64,000 bases of DNA, taken from contig NZ_SJPS01000001.1 of NCBI RefSeq assembly GCF_007860015.1, positions 434,001 through 498,000 of the forward strand, read 5' to 3'. Source of the DNA: Bythopirellula polymerisocia (GTDB taxonomy: Bacteria > Planctomycetota > Planctomycetia > Pirellulales > Lacipirellulaceae). Shown here in pieces: positions 1 to 9,178 of this stretch. The translations under genes and the position numbers were made by a program. Each line of letters opens with the position of its first letter. Position 1 is the first letter of the stretch. The notes beneath the pieces were generated by a model. That model ran no database searches, was not told where the DNA came from, and saw only the letters and a list, made by a program, of their open reading frames with translations.

Positions 1-1401
1 GTAGAGCCAGTTCGCCCAAGAATAACCGCGTATCCCTATCCGGCGCAAGGCTGCCCAGCCACCACCTGAGGTGTAGATAGCCGCCGCGCCTTGCGTGCCG
101 ATCGGAAACTTTGACTCGTCTTCTTTATCCAATTTGATCTGGACAGCAAACAGTGTCTGTGGCATTTCTGGTGGCAATGGATGGAATTCGGGTAGTCTCC
201 CACTAGGCAACATTTGGCCAACGCCGCTTCCCGGCCACACTTCGCTCACGGTCCCCTTGAAAATCTGCCCGGGATACAAATCCATAGCAAGTTCAACCGG
301 CTGATTGGGCTTCACATATTTCAGCTGCTCTTGGGTATAAGGAGCGAGGACATATCGATCAGCATCAACCACGAAGGAAGCAATGGCCCCAGCACGTATG
401 ATTCCAGCGACCATCCCTTCTTGGACTTGCAAATTGAATACATGGCCATTTGCTGGCGCAACCATCGTCGTGTTGTCCAGATAGTATTGGGCCTCAGCGA
501 GCTGAGCCTGGTATTGGGCTACCTCAGTATTCACTCCGTCGATCTGTGATTCATAGGCCAGGCGGGCCTTAGTTTGGTTGGCAACTGCAACGGCGATCGC
601 CGCATCCGCTTCTGGACCAGCCGCGGCAAGAGCACGTGCCTCATTGGCTACTGCGACTTGAATCGCTGCATTGGCTTCAGGTCCGTAAGCAATTTCCGCT
701 TCTTTCACATTTGCTTGGGCTACATCGACTGCCGCTTTGGTCTCTTTCAGATGAGTCACAGCCTGATCGTAGCGTAGATTACTAATCGCCCCCGCATTGC
801 CTTCTTTGACTGCTTCGGCTATTTGCATCGCTTCCTGTGCATAGGCCATTTTCTCGTTTGTCTCGGCTAGGCTAGCTATGCCTGCGTCGAGCGAGGACTT
901 CATTGCATCTTTCTCAGCTCGCGCCTTGTCAACGGAAGCCTTGGCTGCTTTGAGGGTGGCTTTCAAAGCAACCTTTTTCGCACGAGCCTCGGCGACTTCT
1001 GCATCAGCTGCATCCGATGAGGCTTTCAACTCCAAGACATTCTGTTCTGCCTGGGCAAGCTGTGCTTTGAGTGCGTTGACCTGATACTGATAAGGTCGGC
1101 GGTCGAATTGAAAAAGTGGTTGGCCTTTCGTGACTGGTTCATGCGGCTTAACCAAAACTTTGGTCACAAGTGTCGGCTCTGGCAGACGTGGGATCAGCTG
1201 GATCGTGTGCTGCACGACTTTGGCATGCTTGGTATAGGGTGTCACAAATCGCAGGCCAATGAGAAAGATCAAAAGCAGATGCAAGCCAAAGACTACTGAA
1301 ACTGCAATCCAGACCTTGGTAAACTTCAGCAGCTTAAGCTTGAAGAAGATTAACCACACAACTCCGATGTACGAAAATGTGATGACCAGACCAAGAAACA
1401 T
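1..1401 (-). CDS. HlyD-family membrane fusion protein, YiaV-like (3' end cut by window)
   Basis: The reverse strand reads open from an ATG at 1399-1401 to the window edge (467 codons). The N-terminus has two hydrophobic stretches (about residues 1-17 and 26-48). A short motif around PHEPVTKGQPLFQFD then marks the first biotinyl-lipoyl half of an HlyD adaptor, followed by a long Ala/Glu/Lys-rich coiled coil and a return to beta structure near the visible end (GTQGAAAIYT). Adaptors of this family bridge inner and outer membrane in efflux or secretion. The gene starts 12 bp after the DUF3302 gene, the same pairing as yiaW-yiaV in E. coli, so the two are probably co-transcribed. Probably only a few C-terminal residues are missing. 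The substrate cannot be read from sequence. Confidence 0.85.
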   Translation of the reverse strand, partial: MFLGLVITFSYIGVVWLIFFKLKLLKFTKVWIAVSVVFGLHLLLIFLIGLRFVTPYTKHAKVVQHTIQLIPRLPEPTLVTKVLVKPHEPVTKGQPLFQFDRRPYQYQVNALKAQLAQAEQNVLELKASSDAADAEVAEARAKKVALKATLKAAKASVDKARAEKDAMKSSLDAGIASLAETNEKMAYAQEAMQIAEAVKEGNAGAISNLRYDQAVTHLKETKAAVDVAQANVKEAEIAYGPEANAAIQVAVANEARALAAAGPEADAAIAVAVANQTKARLAYESQIDGVNTEVAQYQAQLAEAQYYLDNTTMVAPANGHVFNLQVQEGMVAGIIRAGAIASFVVDADRYVLAPYTQEQLKYVKPNQPVELAMDLYPGQIFKGTVSEVWPGSGVGQMLPSGRLPEFHPLPPEMPQTLFAVQIKLDKEDESKFPIGTQGAAAIYTSGGGWAALRRIGIRGYSWANWLY

Positions 1402-1413
1402 GCTAGTTCTCTT

Positions 1414-1779
1414 CTACTTGTTTTCTTGGGTGTCGGCAGGAGGAGTCGGCGGCTCAGGGCGTCGCTTGGGCGCGTTTTCCTCGGCATGTTTACGAGCTTC
1501 CTCTTCGAGGACTGCTTGTTCTTCCTTGGGAAATCGTCGTATGTCTACGACATCGGTCGGCTTGAACGCCCAGAGGAATGCCTGCATCCAGGGCACGACG
1601 GCCAAAAAACCGACCCAGCCCATCATATCAATAGCTTCTGCCTCAGGATGCTTCCTCGCATAGGCAATTCGCCCCGGAAGGCCGAGAATAAAGACGAGCG
1701 CAGCGAGAATACCAATGCCGACCAGGAAGAACGACAAGAATGTGAGGTAGTCCCAAATGTCTAACGCAAAGGCCAGCAA
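1414..1779 (-). CDS. DUF3302 inner-membrane protein, YiaW-like
   Basis: A 121-residue protein with two predicted membrane helices (about residues 9-35 and 53-70) separated by a short charged loop, then a charged Pro/Glu-rich cytoplasmic tail. Length, topology and the segment DIWDYLTFLSFF fit the DUF3302/YiaW family, whose members are found next to an HlyD-type protein. That is exactly the arrangement here, with the adaptor 12 bp downstream. Function is unknown; a role in assembling or anchoring the adaptor is inferred from the conserved pairing only. Confidence 0.75.
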   Translation of the reverse strand: MLAFALDIWDYLTFLSFFLVGIGILAALVFILGLPGRIAYARKHPEAEAIDMMGWVGFLAVVPWMQAFLWAFKPTDVVDIRRFPKEEQAVLEEEARKHAEENAPKRRPEPPTPPADTQENK

Positions 1780-1928
1780 TGCTGCTCCCAGAATTATGTC
1801 TAATAGATAGTATTAACCCTTCTAGTATAGATCGCTGATGGAGCAGCGTTGCAGAAACGCGATTCGTCCGATTATCCGGAAAATTCGCATTGCGAGTCCC
1901 TGAGATGGCCGTCCCGATTGACGGTAAT

Positions 1929-2276
1929 TCACTTGCCACAACTATAGCGAACCGGCGATGGGGGCCAACATAGCCGGGGCATCGGCTTGGGGCAATAATC
2001 ATCTCCACAGCACGACAGCGCTGGTTCCCATAGACATGGCATTGGTTTGGGGCAGTAACCCCCCGGGCAGCAACTGAGCCCTGGACTCGTCAGGCAAGGC
2101 ATCGGCTTAGGGCAGTAGTTGTCCGGGCAACAAAGCATCAGCCCACTGCGACAATTGCAGTCGCGTGGCTTGAGAAGTCCACCATCACCAGCCATCGCAT
2201 GCTGGACCAAGGCAATGCACATTGCGATGCCGGCGAGACAGAGAATTGAAGCTTTGTTTGGGGTCGATCTTCTCAT
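1929..2276 (-). CDS. Small secreted Cys-rich protein with three YCPKPMP repeats
   Basis: A 115-residue protein. An N-terminal signal peptide (about residues 1-29, ending HAMA) is followed by three tandem units of about 20 residues, each containing CC-x3-YCPKPMP and a Cys or Arg-Leu ending. The mature protein has about 13 Cys and many Pro, which suggests a disulfide-rich or metal-binding envelope protein. I do not recognise a named family. The gene stands alone on the minus strand between the YiaW-like gene and an intergenic repeat. Secreted Cys/Pro-rich small proteins are common in planctomycetes, whose cell surface is largely proteinaceous, but a structural role is only a guess. Confidence 0.7.
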   Translation of the reverse strand: MRRSTPNKASILCLAGIAMCIALVQHAMAGDGGLLKPRDCNCRSGLMLCCPDNYCPKPMPCLTSPGLSCCPGGYCPKPMPCLWEPALSCCGDDYCPKPMPRLCWPPSPVRYSCGK

Positions 2277-2329
2277 AGATACATTCTTTGCTACTGCGAC
2301 CGAATTTTTCGTAATGGAAGAAATGGTCA

Positions 2330-2418
2330 GCTGATAAACGCAGATTTACGCAGATAGGATATAGAATCAATTATTCTGATCCGTGAATATCAGCCTAATC
2401 CGTGCTCATCAGCGTTCT
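2330..2418. repeat. Intergenic repeat of the GCAGAT / ATCCGTG type, copy 1
   Basis: The non-coding stretch between the Cys-rich protein and the NodT gene carries iterated words (AAACGCAGAT, TACGCAGAT, ATCCGTGAATATCAG, AATCCGTGCTCATCAG). Read on the opposite strand they match the composition and order of the stretch at 16855-16945. This looks like a dispersed intergenic repeat family able to fold into a hairpin. It contains no gene. Confidence 0.5.
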
Positions 2419-2514
2419 ATTTCTATTGAAAATGTTGAAGCAGCACTTTGTGTCACCTCTACTCTGTTCTCTTAGTTCCCTCATGTTCAAAAACTTACGC
2501 TGCTATTCAAGGGA

Positions 2515-4113
2515 TTACTCGTCCTCCGTAGGGATCGGCAGCGGCTCCGGTATTGGCGGGACCTCGATTGGCTCCGCCCCATCAACTGCAACGGGTATCG
2601 CGAAGTTATTAGGCGACTGCAAACGAATCTGCCAGCCGCCTCCTAGTGATCGATAGATGCGGATCAAGTTCAAGGCGATGCTACCTCTACTGGTGGCGAG
2701 ACTGTCCATCTGGGCGGTTGCTGCGGCCTGCACAACGAAAACTCTGCTGAAATCGGTTGCCCCGGCATTCGCTTGGGTCAGCAGTACTTGATTCAATTCC
2801 TGAATATCACGGACCGCAAGCTGCAGTTTGGCAGTCTGCTCTTGGGCCTTGAGGAATCCCACGATGGCATCCTCGGCCTCGCGCTGTGCGCTTAGCACCG
2901 TGCCCTGGTAGGAAAAAACAGCCTGTTCAAACAGAGCCTCTTGTTGCCTGACGGAGTTGAGTATCCGTCCGTAGTTGAGGATGTTCCATCCAAACGAAGG
3001 CCCTGTTGATCCGCCGAAGCTATTTGAGTTGAACAGGGTTCCCAAGTTTTGCGATTGCCATTGCAGCGTCCCGTTGATCGAGAAAAATGGATACAGATCG
3101 GACTCTGCCACACCGATCAAAGCAGATTGGGCCGCCACAATTCGTTCTGCTTGCCGGATGTCGGGGCGACGACGTAAGAGTTGCGTCGGAACCCCCAGAG
3201 CGACCTCCGGCGGGGCGGAAGGAATGGGTCCCTCACCCAGTTCAGCGACCAAGTCACGTGGTGGTATTCCCAAAAGCACACAGAGCGCATTATTCGCCTG
3301 TCTCAAAGCGGCCTCGAACTGTGGAATCAGGGCTTCGGTCTGTTCTACGTTGTTGCGGGTTTGCAGCGTGTCCGCAGCATCTGCCTGGCCAGCGTTGAAT
3401 TGGGCTTCGGCAATGGTCACAGATTCCTGCTGCAACCGCACATTCTCGCGAACCAATCGCAACTCTTCCTGTAGTGTGCGAATCTGCACATAGGTCGAGG
3501 CGACATCGGAGAGGAGTATCACGAGCACATTGTCATAGCCTTCGATCGTGGCATCCAGCGAGGCATCTGCCGCTTCCAGTGCCCGGCGGTAGCGGCCCCA
3601 GAAATCGATTTCCCACGAAGCACCTAGCCCGGTCGAAAGTAAGTTGTAATTCTTCACCGGTGGTGAATTGGCTATCGTCTTACTCAATTGAATACGGTCA
3701 TAACTCCCAAATGCCTGCTGCACCTGCGGGAAGAGGTTTCCCGCAGCAATTCCTGCCGCGGCCTGTGCCTGGAGGATTCGCGTACCCGTTTCACGAAGTG
3801 TCAGGTTTTGCGCGGCAGCCGTTTCGATCAGCCCGTTGAGAACGGGATCGTTGAACACGGTCCACCACGCGCAAGTATTGACCGGTGATTCACTGATGCG
3901 TGAATCTCGCCCATAGTCGATCCAATGCAATTCGACGGGGGCCATCGGTTTGACGTAATTGGGTCCGACTTTCAGCCCATTATGGAGCCATTCGGGCAGC
4001 GGAGTACATCCGCTGGTCGCTAGCAAAAAACCAACCACAAACAGCCGCAACATTCCGCCAAGAGGGCGGAAGTTTTGTCTGTCAAGTTCTTGGCGATCCG
4101 CCGCAAAGTCCAT
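2515..4113 (-). CDS. NodT-family RND efflux outer-membrane lipoprotein (TolC-like)
   Basis: 532 residues. A lipoprotein signal lies at residues 21-36 (MLRLFVVGFLLATSGC), and the conserved KVGPNYVKP motif follows soon after it, as in NodT/OprM/CusC outer-membrane factors. Two outer-membrane-factor repeats with long helices (LRLVRENVRLQQES; LQLAVRDIQELNQ) cover the rest. Such proteins form the trimeric outer-membrane duct of tripartite efflux pumps. The ATG at 4111-4113 has a good GGGAG ribosome-binding site 7 nt upstream, although the second ATG (4053) would put the signal peptide at the very N-terminus. No RND pump gene is visible; the nearest possible partner is the HlyD-like adaptor about 1.1 kb downstream on the same strand. 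Confidence 0.9.
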   Translation of the reverse strand: MDFAADRQELDRQNFRPLGGMLRLFVVGFLLATSGCTPLPEWLHNGLKVGPNYVKPMAPVELHWIDYGRDSRISESPVNTCAWWTVFNDPVLNGLIETAAAQNLTLRETGTRILQAQAAAGIAAGNLFPQVQQAFGSYDRIQLSKTIANSPPVKNYNLLSTGLGASWEIDFWGRYRRALEAADASLDATIEGYDNVLVILLSDVASTYVQIRTLQEELRLVRENVRLQQESVTIAEAQFNAGQADAADTLQTRNNVEQTEALIPQFEAALRQANNALCVLLGIPPRDLVAELGEGPIPSAPPEVALGVPTQLLRRRPDIRQAERIVAAQSALIGVAESDLYPFFSINGTLQWQSQNLGTLFNSNSFGGSTGPSFGWNILNYGRILNSVRQQEALFEQAVFSYQGTVLSAQREAEDAIVGFLKAQEQTAKLQLAVRDIQELNQVLLTQANAGATDFSRVFVVQAAATAQMDSLATSRGSIALNLIRIYRSLGGGWQIRLQSPNNFAIPVAVDGAEPIEVPPIPEPLPIPTEDE

Positions 4114-4322
4114 ACCATCACTCCCATACGCAGCCTCCTCGTGAAGCTACCCATCGACACTATCGGCAGAACTGTGTCAAACGTTAAAACTGAACCGGGC
4201 CGGACTCACCGCACCTTGAGAGAAATGTGGTAAGCTGTGACGATTATTCCGGCGGTGTGCAGGGTGGGCACCGCCCATTAGAATTCATGGTGGAGTCGAA
4301 ATAAAAATTCGCGGGCACAACT

Positions 4323-5063
4323 ATGGAAGACGAATCTGAAATCACGCTGCCACGTCGCCGGACTCGCGTCAAAAGGGTCGTGAGGCTCCTGGCTATCTTT
4401 GTGCTCGTCTGGTTTCTCGCGGCTTACCTGATTGTTCCCTTCGCTTGGGACCGTTATGCGGAACATCATCCAGCGTTTGACGCCAGCCCCCGCATCACTG
4501 AAACCGGCGATCACCATCCGGGGGATCCCTTGAATGTGGGTCTGATCGGCAGCAAAGAGCAGATCGAAAACATTTTCAAATCCGCCGAGTGGTATCCAGC
4601 TGCCTCGCTGGGTCTCAAGAGCGATCTGGAGATTGCCGCCGATTCGGTGCTCTCTCGTCCCGACGATGAGGCACCGGTCAGCAGCTTGTATCTTTTTGGC
4701 CGCAAAGAAGATTTGGCCTTTGAACAACCGGTGGGGGACAACCCTCGACACCGCCATCATGTGCGGCTCTGGAAGTTGGACCGCGAAAGCAAAACAGGCC
4801 GCGAGGAGTGGATCGGCTCGGCGGTCTACGACGAACGCGTCGGCTTGAGCCGCACCACCGGCGAGATTACGCACGTTACTGCGCCTGATGTCGACGTGGA
4901 ACGCGACTACCTGTTTGAGTGCCTCGAAAAAACTGGCGAGCTCGCCTCGCATTCCATCGACTACGGTTTTCACACACATCTCGAAGGCCGCAACGGCGGC
5001 GGCGACCCCTGGCACACCGATGGCAATCTCTTTATTGGAGTGATTGCAGAGGACGTGCCGTGA
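4323..5063 (+). CDS. LssY C-terminal-domain membrane-anchored protein
   Basis: 246 residues with one N-terminal membrane helix (about 19-41) after a basic stretch, then a soluble domain of about 190 residues. The domain has the features of LssY-C proteins: DPLNVGLIGSKEQI, SLYLFGRKEDLAFEQPVGDNP, RHHVRLWK, the ERDYLFECL helix, then HLEGRNGGGDPWHTDG. In the LssY family this domain is attached to PAP2-type membrane proteins near type I secretion genes; here it stands alone. Function is unknown. It precedes the sulfatase cluster by 187 bp on the same strand and may be its first gene. Confidence 0.75.
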   Translation: MEDESEITLPRRRTRVKRVVRLLAIFVLVWFLAAYLIVPFAWDRYAEHHPAFDASPRITETGDHHPGDPLNVGLIGSKEQIENIFKSAEWYPAASLGLKSDLEIAADSVLSRPDDEAPVSSLYLFGRKEDLAFEQPVGDNPRHRHHVRLWKLDRESKTGREEWIGSAVYDERVGLSRTTGEITHVTAPDVDVERDYLFECLEKTGELASHSIDYGFHTHLEGRNGGGDPWHTDGNLFIGVIAEDVP

Positions 5064-5249
5064 ATTCCTTTATTGGTATTAGACGCCGAGCATTAGGTCA
5101 CGGTTTATTAGAAAAGAGGTTGTTGGCTGGGAGCCGTCAGTCCCCTGTCGGCCCAATATACTAGACGATAACCCGTGACGACTGATAAGATTTTTTCACA
5201 CTGCAACTTACCTACTATTTTTTCCCCTAACTACTATGGAGAAACTCTT

Positions 5250-6971
5250 ATGAACTACTTGAAACACCGACTGCTCTATTGCAGTTTGAGTTTACTGGCC
5301 GCCGTTGCCAATTACTCGACCGTGGTGACGCCTGCACTCGCGCAGGCGAAGAAGCCGAATATCCTCTTCATCATGGGAGACGACATCGGCTGGATGCAGC
5401 CGAGTTGTTATCATCGCGGCTTGATGGTCGGCGAAACACCGAACATCGACCGACTCGCCCGTGAAGGCGGTATATTCATGCATTACTACGCCGAGCAAAG
5501 CTGCACCGCCGGACGCACGGCTTTTTTCACTGGCATGCATCCGATGCGCGCCGGCATGCTCATGCCAGAACTGCCAGGTGCCATTTCGTACCTGCGTCCT
5601 GGTACTCCGGCGCTTGCAAAGTTTCTGCTTGATCTTGGCTACAACACTGGCGAGTTCGGAAAGAATCACCTTGGCGATCATCCTGATTCTCTGCCGACTG
5701 CGCATGGCTTTCAGGAGTTCTGGGGTTACTTGTACCACCTCGATGCAATGCAAGGGGTCAGCTTTCCGGATATCAACAAGTCCCCAACCGATCAGGCCGT
5801 TGTGCCTCCGATGAAGATGGTTCCGATCCCCGGCATTCCCGCAACGCCCGGCGCCATCGACCCCAAAGACGGCGTCTGCATGGCGGCGCCGCGACCCATC
5901 CTCTGGATGAAATCGTCAGACGGCACGGCGAAGAATCAGAGTGGCAAGGATGAAGGTCCTCTTACCCTTGAACGGTCGAAGTCAGTGGACGAAGAGATCT
6001 CTGCCAAGGTCGTGGACTTTCTCAATCGCAACGATCCCAAGAAGACCAAAAAGCCATTCTTCGTCTGGTATAATCCAGCCCGAATGCACATCACCACGAT
6101 GTTCTCGCCAAAGTATGAAGCCATGCTCGGTGTGAAGGGGGGTAAGGACTGGGGCATCAACGAAGTTGGCATGAAGCAACTCGACGACAACATCGGCGTA
6201 GTCCTCAAGAAGCTCGAGGACATGGGTGAACTCGACAATACAATCGTTGTCTTTACCACCGATAACGGCGCAGAAGTTATTACCTTTCCGGACGGTGGAA
6301 CCACTCCGTTCAAGGGTGGAAAGCTCACCACATGGGAAGGTGGCATGCGAGCTCCGTGTGTCATCCGTTGGCCTGGCAAAATCAAACCGGGCACCGTCTT
6401 CAAGGAAATGTTCGCCTCCCTCGATTGGTTACCTACCTTGGTCGAAATTGCGGGCGGCAAGAAGGGCAACGCTCTTAACGAGCAGATCATGGCCGGAAAG
6501 TATCCCGGTATCGTGAAGACCAAGCTCGATGGCGTCAACCAAATTGACTACCTGACAGGCAAGTCCGAAGAATCCGCACGGGATACCTTCTTTTACTACA
6601 CCGGGGCGCAGCCTTCCGCAGTTCGGTACAAGAATTGGAAGTTCTACTACACGATGGTGGGAGCGGGTGCCATGGATGGATTGATGGGCGCCCAAACGTA
6701 CCACTGGACCCAGCTAGCCAACATCATGCGCGATCCATTTGAAATTAGCGTCGGTGCGGACACCAAGTCGCTACTAAGCTATGCCGGAGCGCTCGCGTCT
6801 CCCAGTACGGCTTACATCTACGACTGGAACCTCCTGCCGATTGGACAGCTCCTCTGGGAAAAGGAACTGATGTCGTATAAGGAGTTTCCGCCGCTCCAGA
6901 TGGCGGCAAGCTATAACCTCGATCAGATCCTCGATTCGTTGAAAAAAACGAGTGGCACCCACTCCGACTAA
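5250..6971 (+). CDS. Secreted arylsulfatase, formylglycine type
   Basis: 573 residues from the ATG at 5250, chosen because it has a GGAG site upstream and opens directly into a signal peptide ending near residue 31 (ALA-QAKKPNILFIMGDD). The sulfatase fold is clear: metal-binding Asp pair in IMGDDIGW, the maturation motif CTAGR with Cys85 (converted to formylglycine), GKNHLGD, and the second metal site TTDNGAE. It should hydrolyse a sulfate ester in the periplasm or outside the cell. The substrate cannot be told from sequence. It is followed at 94 bp by a secreted HAD phosphatase and further on by a second sulfatase. No formylglycine-generating enzyme is in the window. Confidence 0.95.
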   Translation: MNYLKHRLLYCSLSLLAAVANYSTVVTPALAQAKKPNILFIMGDDIGWMQPSCYHRGLMVGETPNIDRLAREGGIFMHYYAEQSCTAGRTAFFTGMHPMRAGMLMPELPGAISYLRPGTPALAKFLLDLGYNTGEFGKNHLGDHPDSLPTAHGFQEFWGYLYHLDAMQGVSFPDINKSPTDQAVVPPMKMVPIPGIPATPGAIDPKDGVCMAAPRPILWMKSSDGTAKNQSGKDEGPLTLERSKSVDEEISAKVVDFLNRNDPKKTKKPFFVWYNPARMHITTMFSPKYEAMLGVKGGKDWGINEVGMKQLDDNIGVVLKKLEDMGELDNTIVVFTTDNGAEVITFPDGGTTPFKGGKLTTWEGGMRAPCVIRWPGKIKPGTVFKEMFASLDWLPTLVEIAGGKKGNALNEQIMAGKYPGIVKTKLDGVNQIDYLTGKSEESARDTFFYYTGAQPSAVRYKNWKFYYTMVGAGAMDGLMGAQTYHWTQLANIMRDPFEISVGADTKSLLSYAGALASPSTAYIYDWNLLPIGQLLWEKELMSYKEFPPLQMAASYNLDQILDSLKKTSGTHSD

Positions 6972-7065
6972 TCGAGCGACAATCTGATTGCAATTCGCGC
7001 GGGTCGTCTGTCAAAAGGCGGCCCGCGTCTATACCTCCGTAACTATAGGAAAGGCGTATCAAGCG

Positions 7066-8076
7066 ATGAACTCAATCCTCTGCACTGGAAGTCTGCTGAC
7101 GATTTTTCTCGCCAGTCATTTCACTATTCAAGCCCAGGACCCGCTTCCATCCTGGAACGATGGCCCGGCAAAGCAGGCAATCGTCGAATTTGTACAAAAG
7201 ACCACGACCGAGGGCAGCCCGCAGTTCGTCCCTCTTACCGATCGCATCGCCACCTTCGATCAAGACGGCACGTTGTGGGTGGAACATCCGATGTACAGCC
7301 AAGTCATGTACTGCCTGGAGCAGGTACCAGCAGTTGTCAAAGCTAAACCGGAGCTGAAAAACGTAGAACCCTTCAAGATGGTGCTCACTGGCGATTTTGC
7401 TGTCATCGCCAAACTCCCAAAGAAAGAACTCATTAAGATTCTCGAAGCAACGCTTACTGGCATGTCGGTCGAGCAGTTTCAAGCGGATGTGAAAAAATGG
7501 CTCGCCACCGCCAAGCATCACCGCTGGCAGCGACCCTATAATGACCTGACCTACCTGCCCATGCAGGAAGTGCTGGAGTATTTGCGGGCCAACGGCTACA
7601 AAACCTACATCGTCACAGGTGGTGGCCAGGATTTTGTGCGCGTTTATGCAAAGCAGACCTACGGTATTCCCACCGAGCAGGTCGTTGGCACCGCGGGGGG
7701 GACGAAGTATGGCTACGAAAAAGACGGCAAGCCATTCTTGACCAAAGAGCCGCGGCTACTGCTCAATGACGACAAAGCTGGCAAGCCTGAAGGAATCCAT
7801 CTTATGATCGGCCGACGCCCTCACGCCGCGTTCGGCAACTCAGATGGAGATCGGCAAATGCTTGAGTACACCAAGGCCGGCGACGGGGCACGGCTCTGCA
7901 TGCTCGTCTTCCATGATGATGCTGATCGAGAATATGCCTATGGCCCTGCCCAAGGTCTGCCCGCCACCAAAGTCGGTGCTTTCACTCAGGCGCTTTACGA
8001 CGAAGCTCAGAAAGATGGCTGGACCGTTATTAGTATGAAAAACGATTGGAAGCGGATTTTTTCGTTCGACGAGTAG
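7066..8076 (+). CDS. Secreted HAD-superfamily phosphatase-like hydrolase
   Basis: 336 residues from ATG 7066; a signal peptide of about 23 residues (ending IQAQ) follows directly. HAD motif I is ATFDQDGTLW (the first Asp is the nucleophile), motif II is IVTGGGQDF, and motif IV lies around AFGNSDGDRQML. The insert is helical, as in phosphoserine-phosphatase-like HADs. It should act as a periplasmic phosphohydrolase; the substrate is unknown. It lies between a sulfatase and two small membrane proteins on the same strand, suggesting one pathway that strips sulfate and phosphate from an external compound. Confidence 0.88.
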   Translation: MNSILCTGSLLTIFLASHFTIQAQDPLPSWNDGPAKQAIVEFVQKTTTEGSPQFVPLTDRIATFDQDGTLWVEHPMYSQVMYCLEQVPAVVKAKPELKNVEPFKMVLTGDFAVIAKLPKKELIKILEATLTGMSVEQFQADVKKWLATAKHHRWQRPYNDLTYLPMQEVLEYLRANGYKTYIVTGGGQDFVRVYAKQTYGIPTEQVVGTAGGTKYGYEKDGKPFLTKEPRLLLNDDKAGKPEGIHLMIGRRPHAAFGNSDGDRQMLEYTKAGDGARLCMLVFHDDADREYAYGPAQGLPATKVGAFTQALYDEAQKDGWTVISMKNDWKRIFSFDE

Positions 8077-8192
8077 CGAAGCAGTTGTGAATTGTTGATT
8101 CGCAAGATAATACTTCCACCGAAATTTGAAATGCACGGCTGGCGGGCGCCGTCGTATTCATTTTCTGCATTGGATTACTATGGTAGGATTTC

Positions 8193-8657
8193 ATGGCAAC
8201 TGCACTCTTAATCCTACATGGCCTGGTCGCGATGGCCCTATTGGGAGCGATTACTCATCAGGCCGTAGCAATCTGGGTGCCGCTACCCACTCGGCCGGAA
8301 TCATTCATTGGTCGCCTTCGCGCGGTGTCGTCGGACTCGTTCACCAATGCCGTCGTTGTGCTTTACGTGCTGTCGGCGATCCTGGGAGGAATTGTCTATT
8401 TGTACTTCCGTGTCGAAATCAAGCCTGTTCTCGAGCAATCCGAGCATTGGCAAACCATCAGCCTCTTCGACATCAAGGAACATTTCATCGCGATTGGAAT
8501 GGCCCTCCTTCCGGCCTATTGGGTCTCTTGGCAAGAAATTCTTGACCGAGAATACTCAAGCAGTCGCGTTGCCCTGACCATGATGCTGACATTTATAGTT
8601 TGGTATGGTTTTCTGATCGGCCACATTGCGAACAATGTGCGAGGTTTCGGGTTATGA
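8193..8657 (+). CDS. Four-helix membrane protein of unknown function
   Basis: 154 residues with about four predicted membrane helices (about 3-28, 51-73, 89-108, 125-146) and short loops. Helix 1 carries HG and THQ, and others carry EHF and GHIANN. Scattered His residues within membrane helices resemble heme- or quinone-binding proteins, but I do not recognise the family. Its stop overlaps the ATG of the next gene (ATGA at 8654-8657), so the two are translationally coupled and probably form a complex. Confidence 0.75.
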   Translation: MATALLILHGLVAMALLGAITHQAVAIWVPLPTRPESFIGRLRAVSSDSFTNAVVVLYVLSAILGGIVYLYFRVEIKPVLEQSEHWQTISLFDIKEHFIAIGMALLPAYWVSWQEILDREYSSSRVALTMMLTFIVWYGFLIGHIANNVRGFGL

Positions 8658-9010
8658 ATTCTTCGCACGCATTTCGGCGATTCGCTTTCGCTTTCGGGCC
8701 GGCATTTGCTATCACTTATGTAATCGCCTTCGAGCAGGATATCGCGATGTTTACGGTCTATCCAACTCGACTGCTCTCCTTCAAGACTGCTCAGTACATG
8801 CAAGATGTCACATCTGCGAACGGTCTACCAGCCATGCATTGGTATGGGTGGATGGCTACCGCAGCGCTGGGCGCTCTCACAATCGGAGTGTTTGCGATTC
8901 TCATACCTGATCGTTGGTTGCCCTGGATTTGGCAGGGATGGGTATGGTTGATTCCTCTCGTCGCAATGTTAATGTGTGTCTACTTCACACTCCCTATGCT
9001 TCGAAATTGA
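8654..9010 (+). CDS. Small membrane protein coupled to the preceding gene
   Basis: 118 residues from the ATG at 8654, which overlaps the upstream stop codon. About three hydrophobic helices are seen (11-30, 65-85, 93-113), with a loop containing YPTRLLSFKTAQYMQ. No family recognised. The strict coupling indicates a two-subunit membrane assembly placed between the HAD phosphatase and the DUF1254 gene. Confidence 0.7.
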   Translation: MNSSHAFRRFAFAFGPAFAITYVIAFEQDIAMFTVYPTRLLSFKTAQYMQDVTSANGLPAMHWYGWMATAALGALTIGVFAILIPDRWLPWIWQGWVWLIPLVAMLMCVYFTLPMLRN

Positions 9011-9178
9011 TTCACATGAACTTAACAATATCTCCGCCAGAAAGATTGCTACAATGCTTGATTATCAAAACTATCTTGAACCCAGTTGGGGCACTTTGGA
9101 TGGTTTTTAAGTTATTGGGGTTCTTTGTCTTGCTAGAATTTAATCCGATTACACAACGACCACTATTGGAGGCAACAG

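Noticed and set aside
5292..6538. Long minus-strand frames under the first sulfatase
   Set aside because: Shadow frames opposite a strongly supported sulfatase gene.
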